Assembly (NCBI GenBank): GCA_944472135.2
Contig: CALYDD020000402.1
Location: 62,001-126,000 of the forward strand
Direction: 5' to 3'
Length of the DNA: 64,000 nt
DNA from: Trichobilharzia regenti
Lineage: Eukaryota; Platyhelminthes; Trematoda; Strigeidida; Schistosomatidae
Below the pieces are notes generated by a model that was given only the letters and a program-made list of their open reading frames with translations, was not told the DNA's origin and ran no database searches. The position numbers and the translations under genes are program-made. Of the stretch, positions 21,932 through 31,883 are shown in pieces; the stretch's first letter is position 1, and each line of letters starts with the position of its first letter.

Positions 21932-23278
21932 ATGGCACCTAGGACCACCTCATTGCACACCAACCCCGATGTACAGACACCCAGTCCGACCTCCTTTTCA
22001 TTCATAAATTCTTGCGGTGCTGACGCACAAATAGATTTAGGTTATGGTGACATTTTAAGCCAGTTTGTAGTATCCCGTGACTTATTCACGATATTGCTAA
22101 TTAATGCACGTTCCTTAATCAATAAGATATCTGAACTAAGGACATTATTATTAGTCGCCAAGCCTACTGTAGCTCTGATTACTGAGTCATGGTGCTCATC
22201 CTCTGTACTTGATGTGCATATAGGTATCGATGATTACACTGTACACCGTGCAAACAGAGATTGCAAGCGTGGTGGAGGATGTCTCATATATATACATAGC
22301 TCATTTGTAGTCAGTAAGGTGGAAGATGAAACAATGAATAATGTACCTGACTCACTCTGGGTTGTCTTACATGGAGATAAGTACAAACTTCTCATAGGCT
22401 GTGTTTATCGAGCACCAAGCGCAACAAAAGAAACTGATGCGTTATTAGCTAAATCGTTTGCACACGCATCCTCGTTTAGTGCTAATTACAAAATAATTGC
22501 AGGGGACTTCAATCTTCCAGAAGTCAATTGGCTAACTAGTTCCGGCCCCCAACGCTTCGACGAATTACTTGCCACTATAGACTGTTATGGATGGCAACAA
22601 CACGTCCAGACACCTACTCGTGGTGACAACATGTTGGACCTTGTTTTTTGTCATGACACAATCCCAGTATCCACGTATGTTGGTAATCGATTTTCCAGTA
22701 GTGACCATAGAATGGTACTCTGCTCTCTGCCTTTCTCACCACTAAATACAGGAAACAAACAAGACTCAGGAAGCACAATATGTCGTAGTTACAAATATAC
22801 AGACTGGGGATTAGTCCAAGAACTTATTCGACTCTGTCAATGGGATGACTATTTTACCACTGACTCCCTGGAGGCCTTAGTAACCCTGTTTTACAGGAAT
22901 GTTACCCTTTGTCTAGATACAGTTGCTCCAAAGAAAATAGTGAAATTAAGTAGACACCGAACTGAATATATTCCAAGGGCACACCGTAATAAGTTAAGGA
23001 AGCTGAAGAAACAGTACTATTCCACTAAGGACATATCACTATTGCTCTCAATCCACGAGTCTCTTGAATCTCTCAAGCGCCTACGCTCTCAAAAGGACCT
23101 CGACGAAGAGTTAACGGCACTTGAAAGTACCTCCAAAGTTTATAACTTAACGGCACTTCTTAAAAAACGAATGCAGTCGGCGAGGGAAATCCCATACTTA
23201 CTTCACGACAAAGTAATCTACAATGAACCTGCCACTATCTGTGAACTTTCAGTGATTGGTTTGCAAACTTTAGTTTAG
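21932..23278 (+). CDS. nLTR-B ORF2, APE-type endonuclease domain
   Basis: 448 aa. An AP-endonuclease-like nuclease that nicks target DNA for target-primed reverse transcription. Its catalytic motifs are present in order: LLINARSLINKI (~50-62), ITESW (~84-88), GGGCLIYI (~112), IAGDFNLPEVNW (~190-201), and the final SSDHRMV (~255). The linker to the RT continues to about residue 440. The frame is then lost by a 1-2 base deletion near 23245: the next frame reads FSDWFANFSLETHMP in continuity. The first residues may include upstream codons. Confidence 0.85.
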   Translation: MAPRTTSLHTNPDVQTPSPTSFSFINSCGADAQIDLGYGDILSQFVVSRDLFTILLINARSLINKISELRTLLLVAKPTVALITESWCSSSVLDVHIGIDDYTVHRANRDCKRGGGCLIYIHSSFVVSKVEDETMNNVPDSLWVVLHGDKYKLLIGCVYRAPSATKETDALLAKSFAHASSFSANYKIIAGDFNLPEVNWLTSSGPQRFDELLATIDCYGWQQHVQTPTRGDNMLDLVFCHDTIPVSTYVGNRFSSSDHRMVLCSLPFSPLNTGNKQDSGSTICRSYKYTDWGLVQELIRLCQWDDYFTTDSLEALVTLFYRNVTLCLDTVAPKKIVKLSRHRTEYIPRAHRNKLRKLKKQYYSTKDISLLLSIHESLESLKRLRSQKDLDEELTALESTSKVYNLTALLKKRMQSAREIPYLLHDKVIYNEPATICELSVIGLQTLV

Positions 23279-23286
23279 AAACACAT

Positions 23287-24921
23287 ATGCCTGGTGAAAC
23301 CGCCCCCCTTACTATCTCTTCCCTTGAAAGCATTGTGTTCACTAATCAATTAATAGTACAAGCAATTAAAAGCCTTAAACCTTCCACTAGTACGGGACCG
23401 GATGGCCTCGCTTCGATAATTTTCAAAAACAGTGGGTGTGATATACCCCTGTTACTTCTTAAATTCTTCTCAATATCTATGGACACTGGCACTTACCCTA
23501 GTGAGTGGAAAACTAGCTTCATAATTCCACATTACAAATCTGGTGATAGGGCAAACGTCCGCAATTACAGACCCATAAATATAACCCCAGTTATCTCACG
23601 AATCATGGAGAAAGTTGTAAAAGATCAATTGTCAGACTACCTAATTAGGGAAGATCTTGTTACAAGGTCTCAACACGGATTTCTCAAAAATAGATCCTGC
23701 GTTACTTGCCACTTCGACTTTTTCAACTGCATCACTAGTAGTCGCGAAGCACGTAAGCTAGTCGTTGTTCTCTACTTCGATATATCTAGGGCATTTGACA
23801 TGGTATCTCACAGTATTCTCTTTGAGAAGCTGTACTCTTGTGGAATTCGCAACCCATTACTGAACTGGTTAAAATCATTTCTAAGCAACAGGGTACAAAT
23901 AACCAAAGTTGGATCTGTATTGTCTCATCCTAGGCAGATCTCAAGTGGGGTCGTGCAAGGTAGTGTCCTAGGTCCACTTTTATTCACAGTCTACATTAAC
24001 AGCATTTGCAAGTGCTTCACCTCAGGTAAACCATTCCTATATGCTGACGACCTCAAAGTCGTCTACTCCTGCTACACTCATGAATTAAGCGATATGGTTA
24101 CTAAAATACATCTTGAACTAAGTAGCCTTGCAACGTGGTGTGCTGAATCCTGTCTAAATTTTAACATTGACAAATGCGGCTGGATTTGTATCGGCAACAG
24201 TAACCTTGATCTAACTCTTGAAATAAATGGGCGAAAACTAGCTAAGCTCAACTCAGTCGTAGATCTCGGTATTAGATACTCTAGTAACCTAACGTTCGCT
24301 GAACAGACTGATTATGCCAGACGTAAAACGCGAAGGCTGATAGGATGCATAACACGCAATTTCTTTTGTTGTGAAACTAGGGTTTTATTATACAAAGTAT
24401 GTGTCCGACCTATCTTAGAATACTGCCCGTTTATTCTTAGCGGACTAAGACAAAATGACAAGCTTAAATTAGAGGGAGTGCAACGGCAGTTTACCTCAAG
24501 AACTCTTGGTTTAGAAAGTGGTCTGGAATACCATGAGCGATGCGAAAGACTAAGATTAGAACCCCTCTGGAAAAGACGCCTTAAGCTAAACCTTATCTTT
24601 TACTACAAGCTAACTAATCTTCTCTTGCATTCCTCCGAGCCAATAACTAAACCTACCGCTGTCATCAGTTACAATCTTAGAAATCATCACAACCTAGCTG
24701 CTATAGAGCACTGTCAGACTTACGTGCGGTACAACTTCTTCTTAAATAAGTTTTCAGTCATTTGGAATAGACTACCAGCTAATGTGCGCGATGCAAACAC
24801 ACTTCCAGTGTTCATCTCCTCAGTCACCAGACTGCTCAAAGATGACAATGCACTTCTACATCTGACTCTTACACCCTCTTTTTCACCCTACATAGATATT
24901 TTAAGTTCTTTAAACGTGTAG
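23287..24921 (+). CDS. nLTR-B ORF2, reverse transcriptase domain
   Basis: 544 aa in the +1 frame relative to the endonuclease, continuous from about 23247. Motifs in order: TSTGPDGLASIIF, NYRPINITPVISRIMEKVV, GFLKNRSCVTCHFDFF, motif A VVLYFDISRAFDMV, SSGVVQGSVLGPLLF, catalytic FLYADDLKVVYS (residues ~250-261), VVDLGIRYSSNLTFAEQ, VCVRPILEYCPF, and the terminal WNRLPANVRDA. All RT core motifs are intact, so a single correction would give a complete ORF2. Together with the intact endonuclease this suggests a fairly recent insertion. Confidence 0.9.
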   Translation: MPGETAPLTISSLESIVFTNQLIVQAIKSLKPSTSTGPDGLASIIFKNSGCDIPLLLLKFFSISMDTGTYPSEWKTSFIIPHYKSGDRANVRNYRPINITPVISRIMEKVVKDQLSDYLIREDLVTRSQHGFLKNRSCVTCHFDFFNCITSSREARKLVVVLYFDISRAFDMVSHSILFEKLYSCGIRNPLLNWLKSFLSNRVQITKVGSVLSHPRQISSGVVQGSVLGPLLFTVYINSICKCFTSGKPFLYADDLKVVYSCYTHELSDMVTKIHLELSSLATWCAESCLNFNIDKCGWICIGNSNLDLTLEINGRKLAKLNSVVDLGIRYSSNLTFAEQTDYARRKTRRLIGCITRNFFCCETRVLLYKVCVRPILEYCPFILSGLRQNDKLKLEGVQRQFTSRTLGLESGLEYHERCERLRLEPLWKRRLKLNLIFYYKLTNLLLHSSEPITKPTAVISYNLRNHHNLAAIEHCQTYVRYNFFLNKFSVIWNRLPANVRDANTLPVFISSVTRLLKDDNALLHLTLTPSFSPYIDILSSLNV

Positions 24922-25084
24922 TTACAACAAACTACAATTATAAATTTTAATATTATTGGAACTAGATGATAAACATTTCTACACAGGACAGTAATATTAG
25001 TTCACACATAAAATAAATACAAGCTGACGGGACTACTTAGTTAATGAAAAAAATAACCATAGTTACTAGACAGAATATATATGC

Positions 25085-25407
25085 CGTCAGCCACATCTCA
25101 TAAACCGTTAATGCCCAGCTCTTGCTACGCTCGGGCTCATGCTGTCGCTTGAAGTTTCTCAGAAACGCTCAGTTATAACGGACGAAAAAACCAAAACACC
25201 GATTGGCCGCTTGAGAATTCTTTATTGTTACACCAACATATAAAAATAATAATTGAACTAAGGCTTCTGATGGTTTGCTACTGACTTCTTTCTGAACAGC
25301 GACCGATGAGACAATGACTGTCGTATTGATGCCTCCACGAAAATTGGGGAAGTTGATTTTAAGCAAACAACCTTGAATTGATCGTTCAATCTTCAACTAC
25401 ATTGACA
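25085..25407 (-). repeat. BEL/Pao 3' LTR, minus
   Basis: Matches the LTR family over its length with some deletions, ending on the plus strand in caactacattgaca. Its other end reads cgtcagccacatctc. Confidence 0.8.
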
Positions 25408-25680
25408 CTCTCCGGCAAAATAGGGATCCAACCCTTTTTTCCATCACGGCCAATACACGTTGACTTGGATGCCATTGCGAGAACCTGGGTCACACGGACA
25501 AAGCTGAAATTGAAAACAAACAGAAAAGCCAACACACCACAAGCATACCCACAGTACAATCTCACACATCAACAACCTGCACCTTCCAGTTAAAGGTATC
25601 CTCCTGCAACACAATCGCCACTTGCTACAATGACTCTTGCAGAATGCAACGTTACCATAGCACCACCTCACGATACTTAG
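25408..25680 (-). repeat. BEL/Pao 3' UTR fragment, minus
   Basis: Reverse complement of the 3' region seen at about 18840-19114, including the polypurine tract just inside the LTR (ctctccggca on the plus strand). It stops near tcacgatactt, where a short cttagcttagctt repeat marks the junction with nLTR-A. Confidence 0.75.
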
Positions 25681-25718
25681 CTTAGCTTAGCTCCATCACA
25701 CAAGCTCAAGATTTCCGT

Positions 25719-26180
25719 ATGAGAAAGGAAGTACGCATCGCAGTAGCCAGCCCTGCTAGAGTGTATGCACTCACAGAAATCTTAAGGAAGCGAATGAATC
25801 GCAAAAATCACAGCATTTCTCCCCTCATAGACAAAGGCAGGCTATGCACCAACTCTGCAGACATATGTGAACTATTCAACAAAACGTTTGCAGGTAACTA
25901 CCTTAAGCCCTCAGTCCAGCTACTCGATATACACCCTATCACTAAAATGGCACAAACTCCAACTCCACTCACACCAAACCAAATTAGCACTGTTCAATTC
26001 ACTTACGCTGATATTAACCAAACTATAAGAACCCTCAAAAGTTCAAAAGGTTTCGGTACCGACGGTATATCATCTTACTTCTATAAATATGGTGGCCCTG
26101 ACATTCCTCTACTGCCGCTTAAAATATTCACAATGTCCCTAGAAACCCAAACTTACCCTGACAACATTCATTATGCCTAA
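25719..26180 (+). pseudogene. nLTR-A RT N-terminal frame
   Basis: 153 aa covering the linker before the RT and its first block, SSKGFGTDGISSYFYKYGG, ending TYPDNIHYA. The related nLTR-B reads TYPSEWKTSFIIP at this place, so a short stretch around W-K has been lost here and the frame shifts into 26173-27558. The minus copy at 18213-18220 has exactly the same defect. Confidence 0.8.
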
Positions 26181-27558
26181 ACACAAATCTGGCTCGAAAA
26201 CTGAAGTCAGTAACTACCGGCCAATCAATATCACACCTATAGCATCTAGAATCATGGAGAGACTAGTTAAAGATAACCTAATCAAACATATGCTTAGCCG
26301 CAATATTATAAGTCCGAACCAACATGGATTCCTGAAATCCAGATCATGTTTAACATGTCACCTAGACTTCTTCAATTTTGTAACCAGCAGTCGTGACAGA
26401 CGGCAACTAGTACTTGTCATCTACTTTGACATTTCTAAGGCATTTGACCGTGTTGACCATTTACTGCTAACAAATAAACTGAACTCCTTAGGAATACGTG
26501 ACCCATTATTAGGATGGCTTAAATCATTCCTTAACAATAGGTCCCAAATAGTTAAACTCGGGTCTGCAACCTCCAAACCTAGCCCTATCACTTCTGGTGT
26601 AGTACAAGGTAGTGTCATTGGACCCCTCCTATTTGCACTATACATCAATGACATATGCGCTTGCTTCACGCACGGGAAACCATTCATCTTTGCAGATGAC
26701 CTAAAAGTAGCTTATACATTCCAACGTGATGACTTAGGGAACTTCGAGAATGTAGTACAGAAGGAATTAGATAAAATGGCTGCTTGGTCGTCCCTATGGA
26801 ATTTCCAATTTAATCTGAACAAATGTGGCTGGATCTGCTTCGGTGCACCCTCAATTGACCTGAAATTAACGCTCCAATCTGCTAACCTAACAAGACTCCG
26901 AAGTGTCGTTGACCTAGGCCTGAGGTACTCTAGTGACTTGACATTCTCAGAGCAAGTAGCATCACAGACTAGAAAATCGAGGATGCTCTTAGGATGCATA
27001 CTCAGGAACTTTCACGACAATGAAGCCAAGCTAATTCTGTACAAAACATGTGTCAGACCACTACTAGAATACTGTCCATTTATTATAAGCAGCACTCGCA
27101 CACGCGACAAGCTAAGGATGGAAAGTATCCAACGATATTTTACCTCAAAACTGCTTGGCTACGATTGTAAGAAAGACTACATCTCACGGTGCATGATCCT
27201 AAAACTCGACCCACTTTGGACAAGGCGACTTATTATAAACCTAATATTCTTCTTTAAGGTCCTTCACAAAATATCTTTCTCAGGTAACAGGGACATACAA
27301 TTCGCACAGGAAGGTTCTTACGATCTGCGTAACCAAACTTCCACAGTGACAACTCATTCTTTTAGGTCAACACTCCGTGAAAACTTCTTCACAGTCATGT
27401 ATTCTAAAATATGGAATAGCCTACCCCTAGATGTCAGAACTTGCTCTTCGGTTACAAGCTTCAAACGCTCTCTATACAGACTGTTTCACTCTACTGATTA
27501 TATTAATAAACTATTTACTCCTAGAACGAATCAAGCACTAATCTACTACAGCACCTAA
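26173..27558 (+). CDS. nLTR-A reverse transcriptase core, 461 aa
   Basis: LINE reverse transcriptase without its first ~100 residues. Motifs in order: NYRPINITPIASRIMERLV, HGFLKSRSCLTCHLDFF, motif A LVIYFDISKAFDRVDH, TSGVVQGSVIGPLLFALYIND, catalytic FIFADDLKVAYTF (~residues 175-187), NLNKCGWICFG, VVDLGLRYSSDLTFSEQ, CVRPLLEYCPF, and near the end IWNSLPLDVRTCSS. The core is open, but the upstream frameshift means a complete ORF2 is not made from this copy. Likely active-site residues are F-A-D-D. Confidence 0.85.
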   Translation: MPKHKSGSKTEVSNYRPINITPIASRIMERLVKDNLIKHMLSRNIISPNQHGFLKSRSCLTCHLDFFNFVTSSRDRRQLVLVIYFDISKAFDRVDHLLLTNKLNSLGIRDPLLGWLKSFLNNRSQIVKLGSATSKPSPITSGVVQGSVIGPLLFALYINDICACFTHGKPFIFADDLKVAYTFQRDDLGNFENVVQKELDKMAAWSSLWNFQFNLNKCGWICFGAPSIDLKLTLQSANLTRLRSVVDLGLRYSSDLTFSEQVASQTRKSRMLLGCILRNFHDNEAKLILYKTCVRPLLEYCPFIISSTRTRDKLRMESIQRYFTSKLLGYDCKKDYISRCMILKLDPLWTRRLIINLIFFFKVLHKISFSGNRDIQFAQEGSYDLRNQTSTVTTHSFRSTLRENFFTVMYSKIWNSLPLDVRTCSSVTSFKRSLYRLFHSTDYINKLFTPRTNQALIYYST

Positions 27559-28735
27559 AAGACGCACTTCAACACCCTTAGCAATCTTTAAACTATAAAT
27601 AAACTAGCAGCATGGATGCATAAAGACATAGTACGGAACATACAGGATTAGTTTACCCTTAGAAATAGGACCTATCCCTCATTGTAACCTTCAAACGCTT
27701 GCTATATAAACTGTTTTGTCCAAATGACTATCCCTACCAGAACCCATCACTTATTTCTAAAACGCATCAGTCATTAGAACACTAAAACGCTCAGACTCAT
27801 TAATACACATTATGACATTAAATAAACTCTAAGACTTCGCATAAATACGTGAAAACAAATACAATATAGAAAAATGTTTACTTAAGTATACTATACAATT
27901 AAGATAAACATTTATAAATGCATCATATATTAATGTCCTTTTCATGTTCACATACTTTCTCTTTCTGGTATTTTGCTGCTCCTATTCATCTTCTGGTCGA
28001 GGTCGAACAACCCTGCATCTAAACTGAAATGAGGATTAATTCCAAACCGTCTATCTCATAACCACTCAAATTCCATGAACGATCCAATTCTACCATTTGA
28101 AGACGCTGGCGAACATGCTGTAAATGAGTATTCATGATCTGAAATGAAGAAGCAACTGGTCTTCAAACAGTTTTGACCATTTTACTCAACTTACGAATAC
28201 AGTCCGCCATGCAGACACAAATGGAGCAAATGGAGATTTCTGGAATCGACCTCGGCACCACTTGATGCAGTAAAACAACCCAACATGACCTTATCTAGTT
28301 TTCGTATCCACGATCAAATTTCTTTCCTGTTATAAAACTACGATAAGACTGCTGAAAAAATGGAATAAATATATCACTGATCTCAACATAATACATCAAT
28401 AATCTTTAAGCCAAGGGTGCTGTTCACAACAAAGTTATATAGGAGAATTGACTTCAAGCTTTATTTTTCCCAGATATTTGTATTACATTCATCTGATGTC
28501 TGGGTTTTTTGTTAATGCGAAGACAATATTTCTATATCTCTTTATGTGCTACACAAACAAACTTTATAGCAGACTGTTCCGACTGACTTTGATGTCAGAA
28601 AGAACAACCAAACTGTAAATCCATTATACATCAAATTTTGTGTAATTTATATAATAACTTATCCATGCCTGTACAATTGGTGTGTTCCTCCATAAACAGG
28701 AAGAAATATATATTATTATAAAACGTGTACAACAC
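27559..28735 (+). other. nLTR-A 3' UTR and tail
   Basis: No gene. The same sequence follows RT fragments on the minus strand at 11592-12757 and, in part, at 42680-43365. The last 50 bases form a 6-bp stem with loop cataaa followed by gaaatatatattattat. Confidence 0.8.
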
Positions 28736-28736
28736 A

Positions 28737-29630
28737 ACCGTGTTTGTCTTGCATCTTGCAACTTATCTGTTGAGGATGTACTACGAAACCTGTTACACTC
28801 ACTAGGTCTATATGCATTACTGGACATCATGGAGCCTTCTCGATATCCACCTCTCTGAGGCCTATTCGTCATCAATGATTGCGTTTTACCCTCAGACTGC
28901 TCTATTCTAGGGTTGAGATTCAATATACTGGCAAACTTGCTCATAGCTTGATTGACACTATCTTTTACTAGTTTCAGGATATCATCAAAGTTTAGCTCAA
29001 TACACTCATCCTCCATACGGGAGCTTATCTTCACCCACTTCCTTTGCAGTCGAGTAGGTAGGCGTCTCGCAATTACCTCTAGGACTGAGCTGGAGTTGAA
29101 GTCACTCATGCAATTCATAGAAATCAAGGTATTCTTATAAGTCATAAGATTATCTCAAAACTCAGTAAGTGCCTTGGAGTCATCTTGAAGTTGACTGCCG
29201 TTACCTTTGACAGCTTCGTATACGTTCCTTACAATCATCGAAGGTCTTCCAAACCTTTGACGTAGTATGCTCATGGCCTCATAGTACCCCTCTTTTGACT
29301 TCATAAACTTACAGCACCATATAGCTCTTGAAACATCTCCAGTGCAATATCTCATCAAATACATTAACTTCAATTCATCACTTAATAGAAAACCACTCAA
29401 CATGATCTCAAACTCCTTTACAAATTGTAAATAATCAGCCGGGTTTCCATCGAAACACCGTGGTTCAAATTTAGGGAGTTTGATGTTCCTATTATCCCTG
29501 AACGGCTAAACAGTAACATCAACCATGTCATGCTTAACATCAGACACATCGTTACAATTAACAGACAAGTCACCATGTCTTACTTTCCTGTTTGCATCCA
29601 AGACACTCTGTCCCTTCTTTGACCCAGGCA
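28737..29630 (-). pseudogene. BEL/Pao gag fragment, minus
   Basis: Two minus frames, 29155-29403 and 28624-29145, plus upstream codons to about 29630. They reproduce the gag of 8578-10131: MYLMRYCTGDVSRAIWCC, then NSSSVLEVIARRLPTRLQRKWVKISSRMEDE, then the polar region ending near ARQTRLCC, where nLTR-A cuts in. A stop near 29155 and one near 29505 break the frame. Confidence 0.8.
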
Positions 29631-29776
29631 TTGTTGAACTTGACCCAATTCCATAAAAGCTCCAGTTATTGCTTGTTCAAAGAGGACTTGACCGGCACCA
29701 GGAAAGATGAACGGCGACTATCCAAACTTTCACCAACTGTCTGAATCCGCCAGAATCTGTTTCTACCGTCAGAAAC

Positions 29777-30131
29777 TGTCAGCCACGTCTCGTAAACCGT
29801 TAATGCCTAGCTCTTGCTACGCTCGGGATCACGCTGTTCCTTGAAGTTCCCCAGAAACGCTTAGTAATAACGGACGAAAAAACCAAAACACCAATTGACC
29901 GCTCGAGAATTCTTTATTGTAACACCAACATATAAAAAATAATTCCACTAAGGTCTGTGAACAAATATTACAATAATAAATCACAATATTACTTCTGACG
30001 GTTTTCTGATGACTTCTTTCTGAACAGCGACCGATGAGACGATGACTGTCGTATTGATGCCTCCGCGAAAATAGGGGAAGTTGGTTTTGAGCAAACAACC
30101 ATGAATTGATCGTTCAATCTTCAACTGCATT
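29777..30131 (-). repeat. BEL/Pao 5' LTR, minus
   Basis: About 355 bp, reading on the plus strand from tgtcagccacgtctcg to ttcaactgcattagca. The outer end is slightly degraded compared with the solo LTR. Confidence 0.8.
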
Positions 30132-30705
30132 AGCAACTGCATTCAGATCATAGTGCTTCCTTTGAAAACCAACTGGTTCATCACATCTGCAATGTATCTG
30201 GCGTTCGAAAGACACGCACGGCTCCTTATTACATAGAAGGAAACGGTTTGGTGAAACGTACTAATCGGACACTCAAGAATATCCCACGTGCTTTACTCGA
30301 TCGCTTATCAACTGACGCTTAGTATGAGACGCTGCCTCAGTGTCTCCTGGAATATCGTTCTTCTGTGCACTCCCCAAAGGTTTATCACCTGCGTTACTTC
30401 TGTATGGCCAAGAATTACGCCTTCTTATCGAAGTTCAAGTTCCTTCCCTACCCTTTGGAAAGATTGACCATATCGCTTATGTCCGAAAACCGTTTGGCAA
30501 TTGCTTACGATCTGGCGCGCACGCAACAAAAGTTGTCAAGTTGCCATCAGCAGAATGTCTATGACCATTTCGCTTGTGGCCCAACTTATGCTGTCGGTGA
30601 TCACGTCTGGCCTCACCGTCCTCTTGAACCGAATGAGAAATTCTACTCCACATGGCACGGACCCTTTGAGATTTTACGGACATGTCCACCTACAATTTCT
30701 TGAGA
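30132..30705 (+). pseudogene. Ty3/gypsy integrase fragment
   Basis: Integrase core remnant: SFENQLVHHICN, KTRTAPYYIEGNGLVKRTNRTLK (the region around the third catalytic acidic residue, here K in place of the usual E of G-L-V-E-R-T-N), then a stop near 30318. The frame 30365-30703 carries the C-terminal part: NVYDHFACGPTYAVGDHVW and YSTWHGPFEIL, typical of the gypsy integrase C-terminal region. Stops and frame changes make it dead. Confidence 0.8.
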
Positions 30706-30884
30706 AATATTCAGCAACCGAATGGCGATGTTATTCCTGCCCACTAAAATCAACTGAAGCCGCATCGCCCTTTTCCATCCAATAATCGGCCCTCTCATGA
30801 TGAACCACCACCCGCCAGCTGTCAATATAAAGCCCCAGCCGTTGGAGGTGCAGGCTATAAAATTCCATCCTTGGCGACTGAGGA

Positions 30885-31171
30885 CAGTGCCCCCAGAGGA
30901 AGGAGGACAGTGTAAGAGAGACAAAACCCATATTATAACACTAATCAATGTTTTATTTTCTCCACTTGGAGGAGACACCCGGGAGTCGACTGTCTCGATC
31001 AGGAGATACAGGAGTTGCAGAGCCTAAACATTAATGAAGCTCAGTAAAACTGTTGTACCCTAAAACTTTATCCATGCGCTTTTTAAAAGTCAATTTCATG
31101 GAATAAATGCACTTCTGCACAGTTCGTGTTCTGTTCTCATTACCTGTGTGCCTGCTGGTCTGCCTGTTACA
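30885..31171 (+). repeat. Polypurine tract and 3' LTR of a gypsy element
   Basis: A purine-rich cagaggaaggaggacag ends at 30910 and is followed by tgtaagagagac, a typical LTR start. The LTR would end at tgcctgttaca (31171), giving 261 bp, with an aataaatg signal near 31100. No partner LTR is seen, so the boundaries are inferred from the TG/CA ends and the tract. Confidence 0.6.
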
Positions 31172-31243
31172 GATGTCAAGTCCAGAGGTAAGTAACTCGT
31201 GCGTGTTGCTTAAAAATCCCTCCCCAGGAAAAACGTTCTCACG

Positions 31244-31711
31244 GATAGACAGCGTCTGGACGAATTATTTCGTAACATCGAGTTAGGGGATCAGTCAGCC
31301 GTAAGCATGCTAACAAGAATGAGAGGGGTTATTGGCCAGAGTCAGCTCGATGAAGGACTTTTTAGAGAACTCTTCTTATCCAAGCTGCCACAGTCCGTGC
31401 AGACTGTACTTGCGACACTTCAGGGCGTCCTTATGGATGACTTAGCTATTTCTACAGATAAAATTCTAGAAATAAATAAGCTGTCAGTTCTTGAAGCATG
31501 TTCGGTGGCCAAACAGACTTCGAGTAAGGAGACTGCAGTGATAGAGTTACGCAACTCCATCCAGCAGATGCTTAGGTCAAACACGCCTTGTGATTCCTCA
31601 TACCGTCGACCAAAATCCACTCAACGGCGAAACTCATGTGGTCCATCTATGTCTAAGTCACGTTCTCAGAAAACCCTGACTTGTGCTGGTACCACAACAC
31701 CTATGGACTAG
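31244..31711 (+). pseudogene. Ty3/gypsy gag fragment
   Basis: The frame 31307-31711 (with in-frame upstream codons) carries the gag signature of schistosome-type gypsy elements: QRLDELFRNIELGDQSA, then MLTRMRGVIGQSQLDEGLFRELFLSKLPQSVQTVLA and a leucine-rich stretch. A zinc-knuckle remnant (CWYHNTYG...CC) follows in another frame at 31682-31730. An LTR interrupts it at 31737, and protease codons follow only after 33927. Confidence 0.8.
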
Positions 31712-31883
31712 AAGCGAAATGTTGCCGTAAGCCTCGTGTCAGTGTAGTTGACGATTGAATGATCAATTCATGGTTGTTTGCTCAAACCCAACTCCTCTAT
31801 CTTTTTCGTGGGAGTCATCAATCCAGCAGTCATCGTCTCATCGTTCGCTGTTCGTTGGAAGACAGAAAACTATCAGAAGCATT

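Larger units (their letters stand above)
20169..25084 (+). mobile_element. Near-complete CR1-like LINE nLTR-B
   Basis: ORF1 (20169-21763, interrupted by a solo LTR), then ORF2 as an endonuclease frame (21932-23278) and a reverse transcriptase frame (23287-24921), then about 160 bp of 3' UTR cut by the BEL LTR at 25085. This is the most complete LINE in the window. No ATT tail remains because its 3' end is lost. Confidence 0.85.
25681..28735 (+). mobile_element. CR1-like LINE nLTR-A, longest copy, 5'-truncated
   Basis: RT frames at 25719-27558, then a 3' UTR of about 1.2 kb, a hairpin (TTCCTC...CAGGAA at 28685-28702) and an ATT-type tail. The endonuclease is absent. Other copies are at 11592-18536 (minus) and 42678-43365 (plus). 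It sits inside a minus BEL element between gag and 3' UTR. Confidence 0.85.
25085..30131 (-). mobile_element. BEL/Pao element, minus, with nLTR-A inside
   Basis: 5' LTR at 29777-30131, leader and gag at 28737-29630, nLTR-A on the opposite strand at 25681-28735, then the BEL 3' UTR (25408-25680) and 3' LTR (25085-25407). No pol is seen. The gag stops at the LINE junction and only the last part of the 3' UTR follows, so the LINE insertion came with, or was followed by, a deletion. Confidence 0.8.

Noticed and set aside
25444..25671. Minus frame of 75 codons with several cysteines as a small secreted protein
   Set aside because: It lies in the BEL 3' UTR that recurs at 18840-19080 with frame breaks.
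30340..31027. Several overlapping frames on both strands as host genes
   Set aside because: They are shadows of the gypsy integrase C-terminus and 3' region; only the plus-strand motifs make sense.
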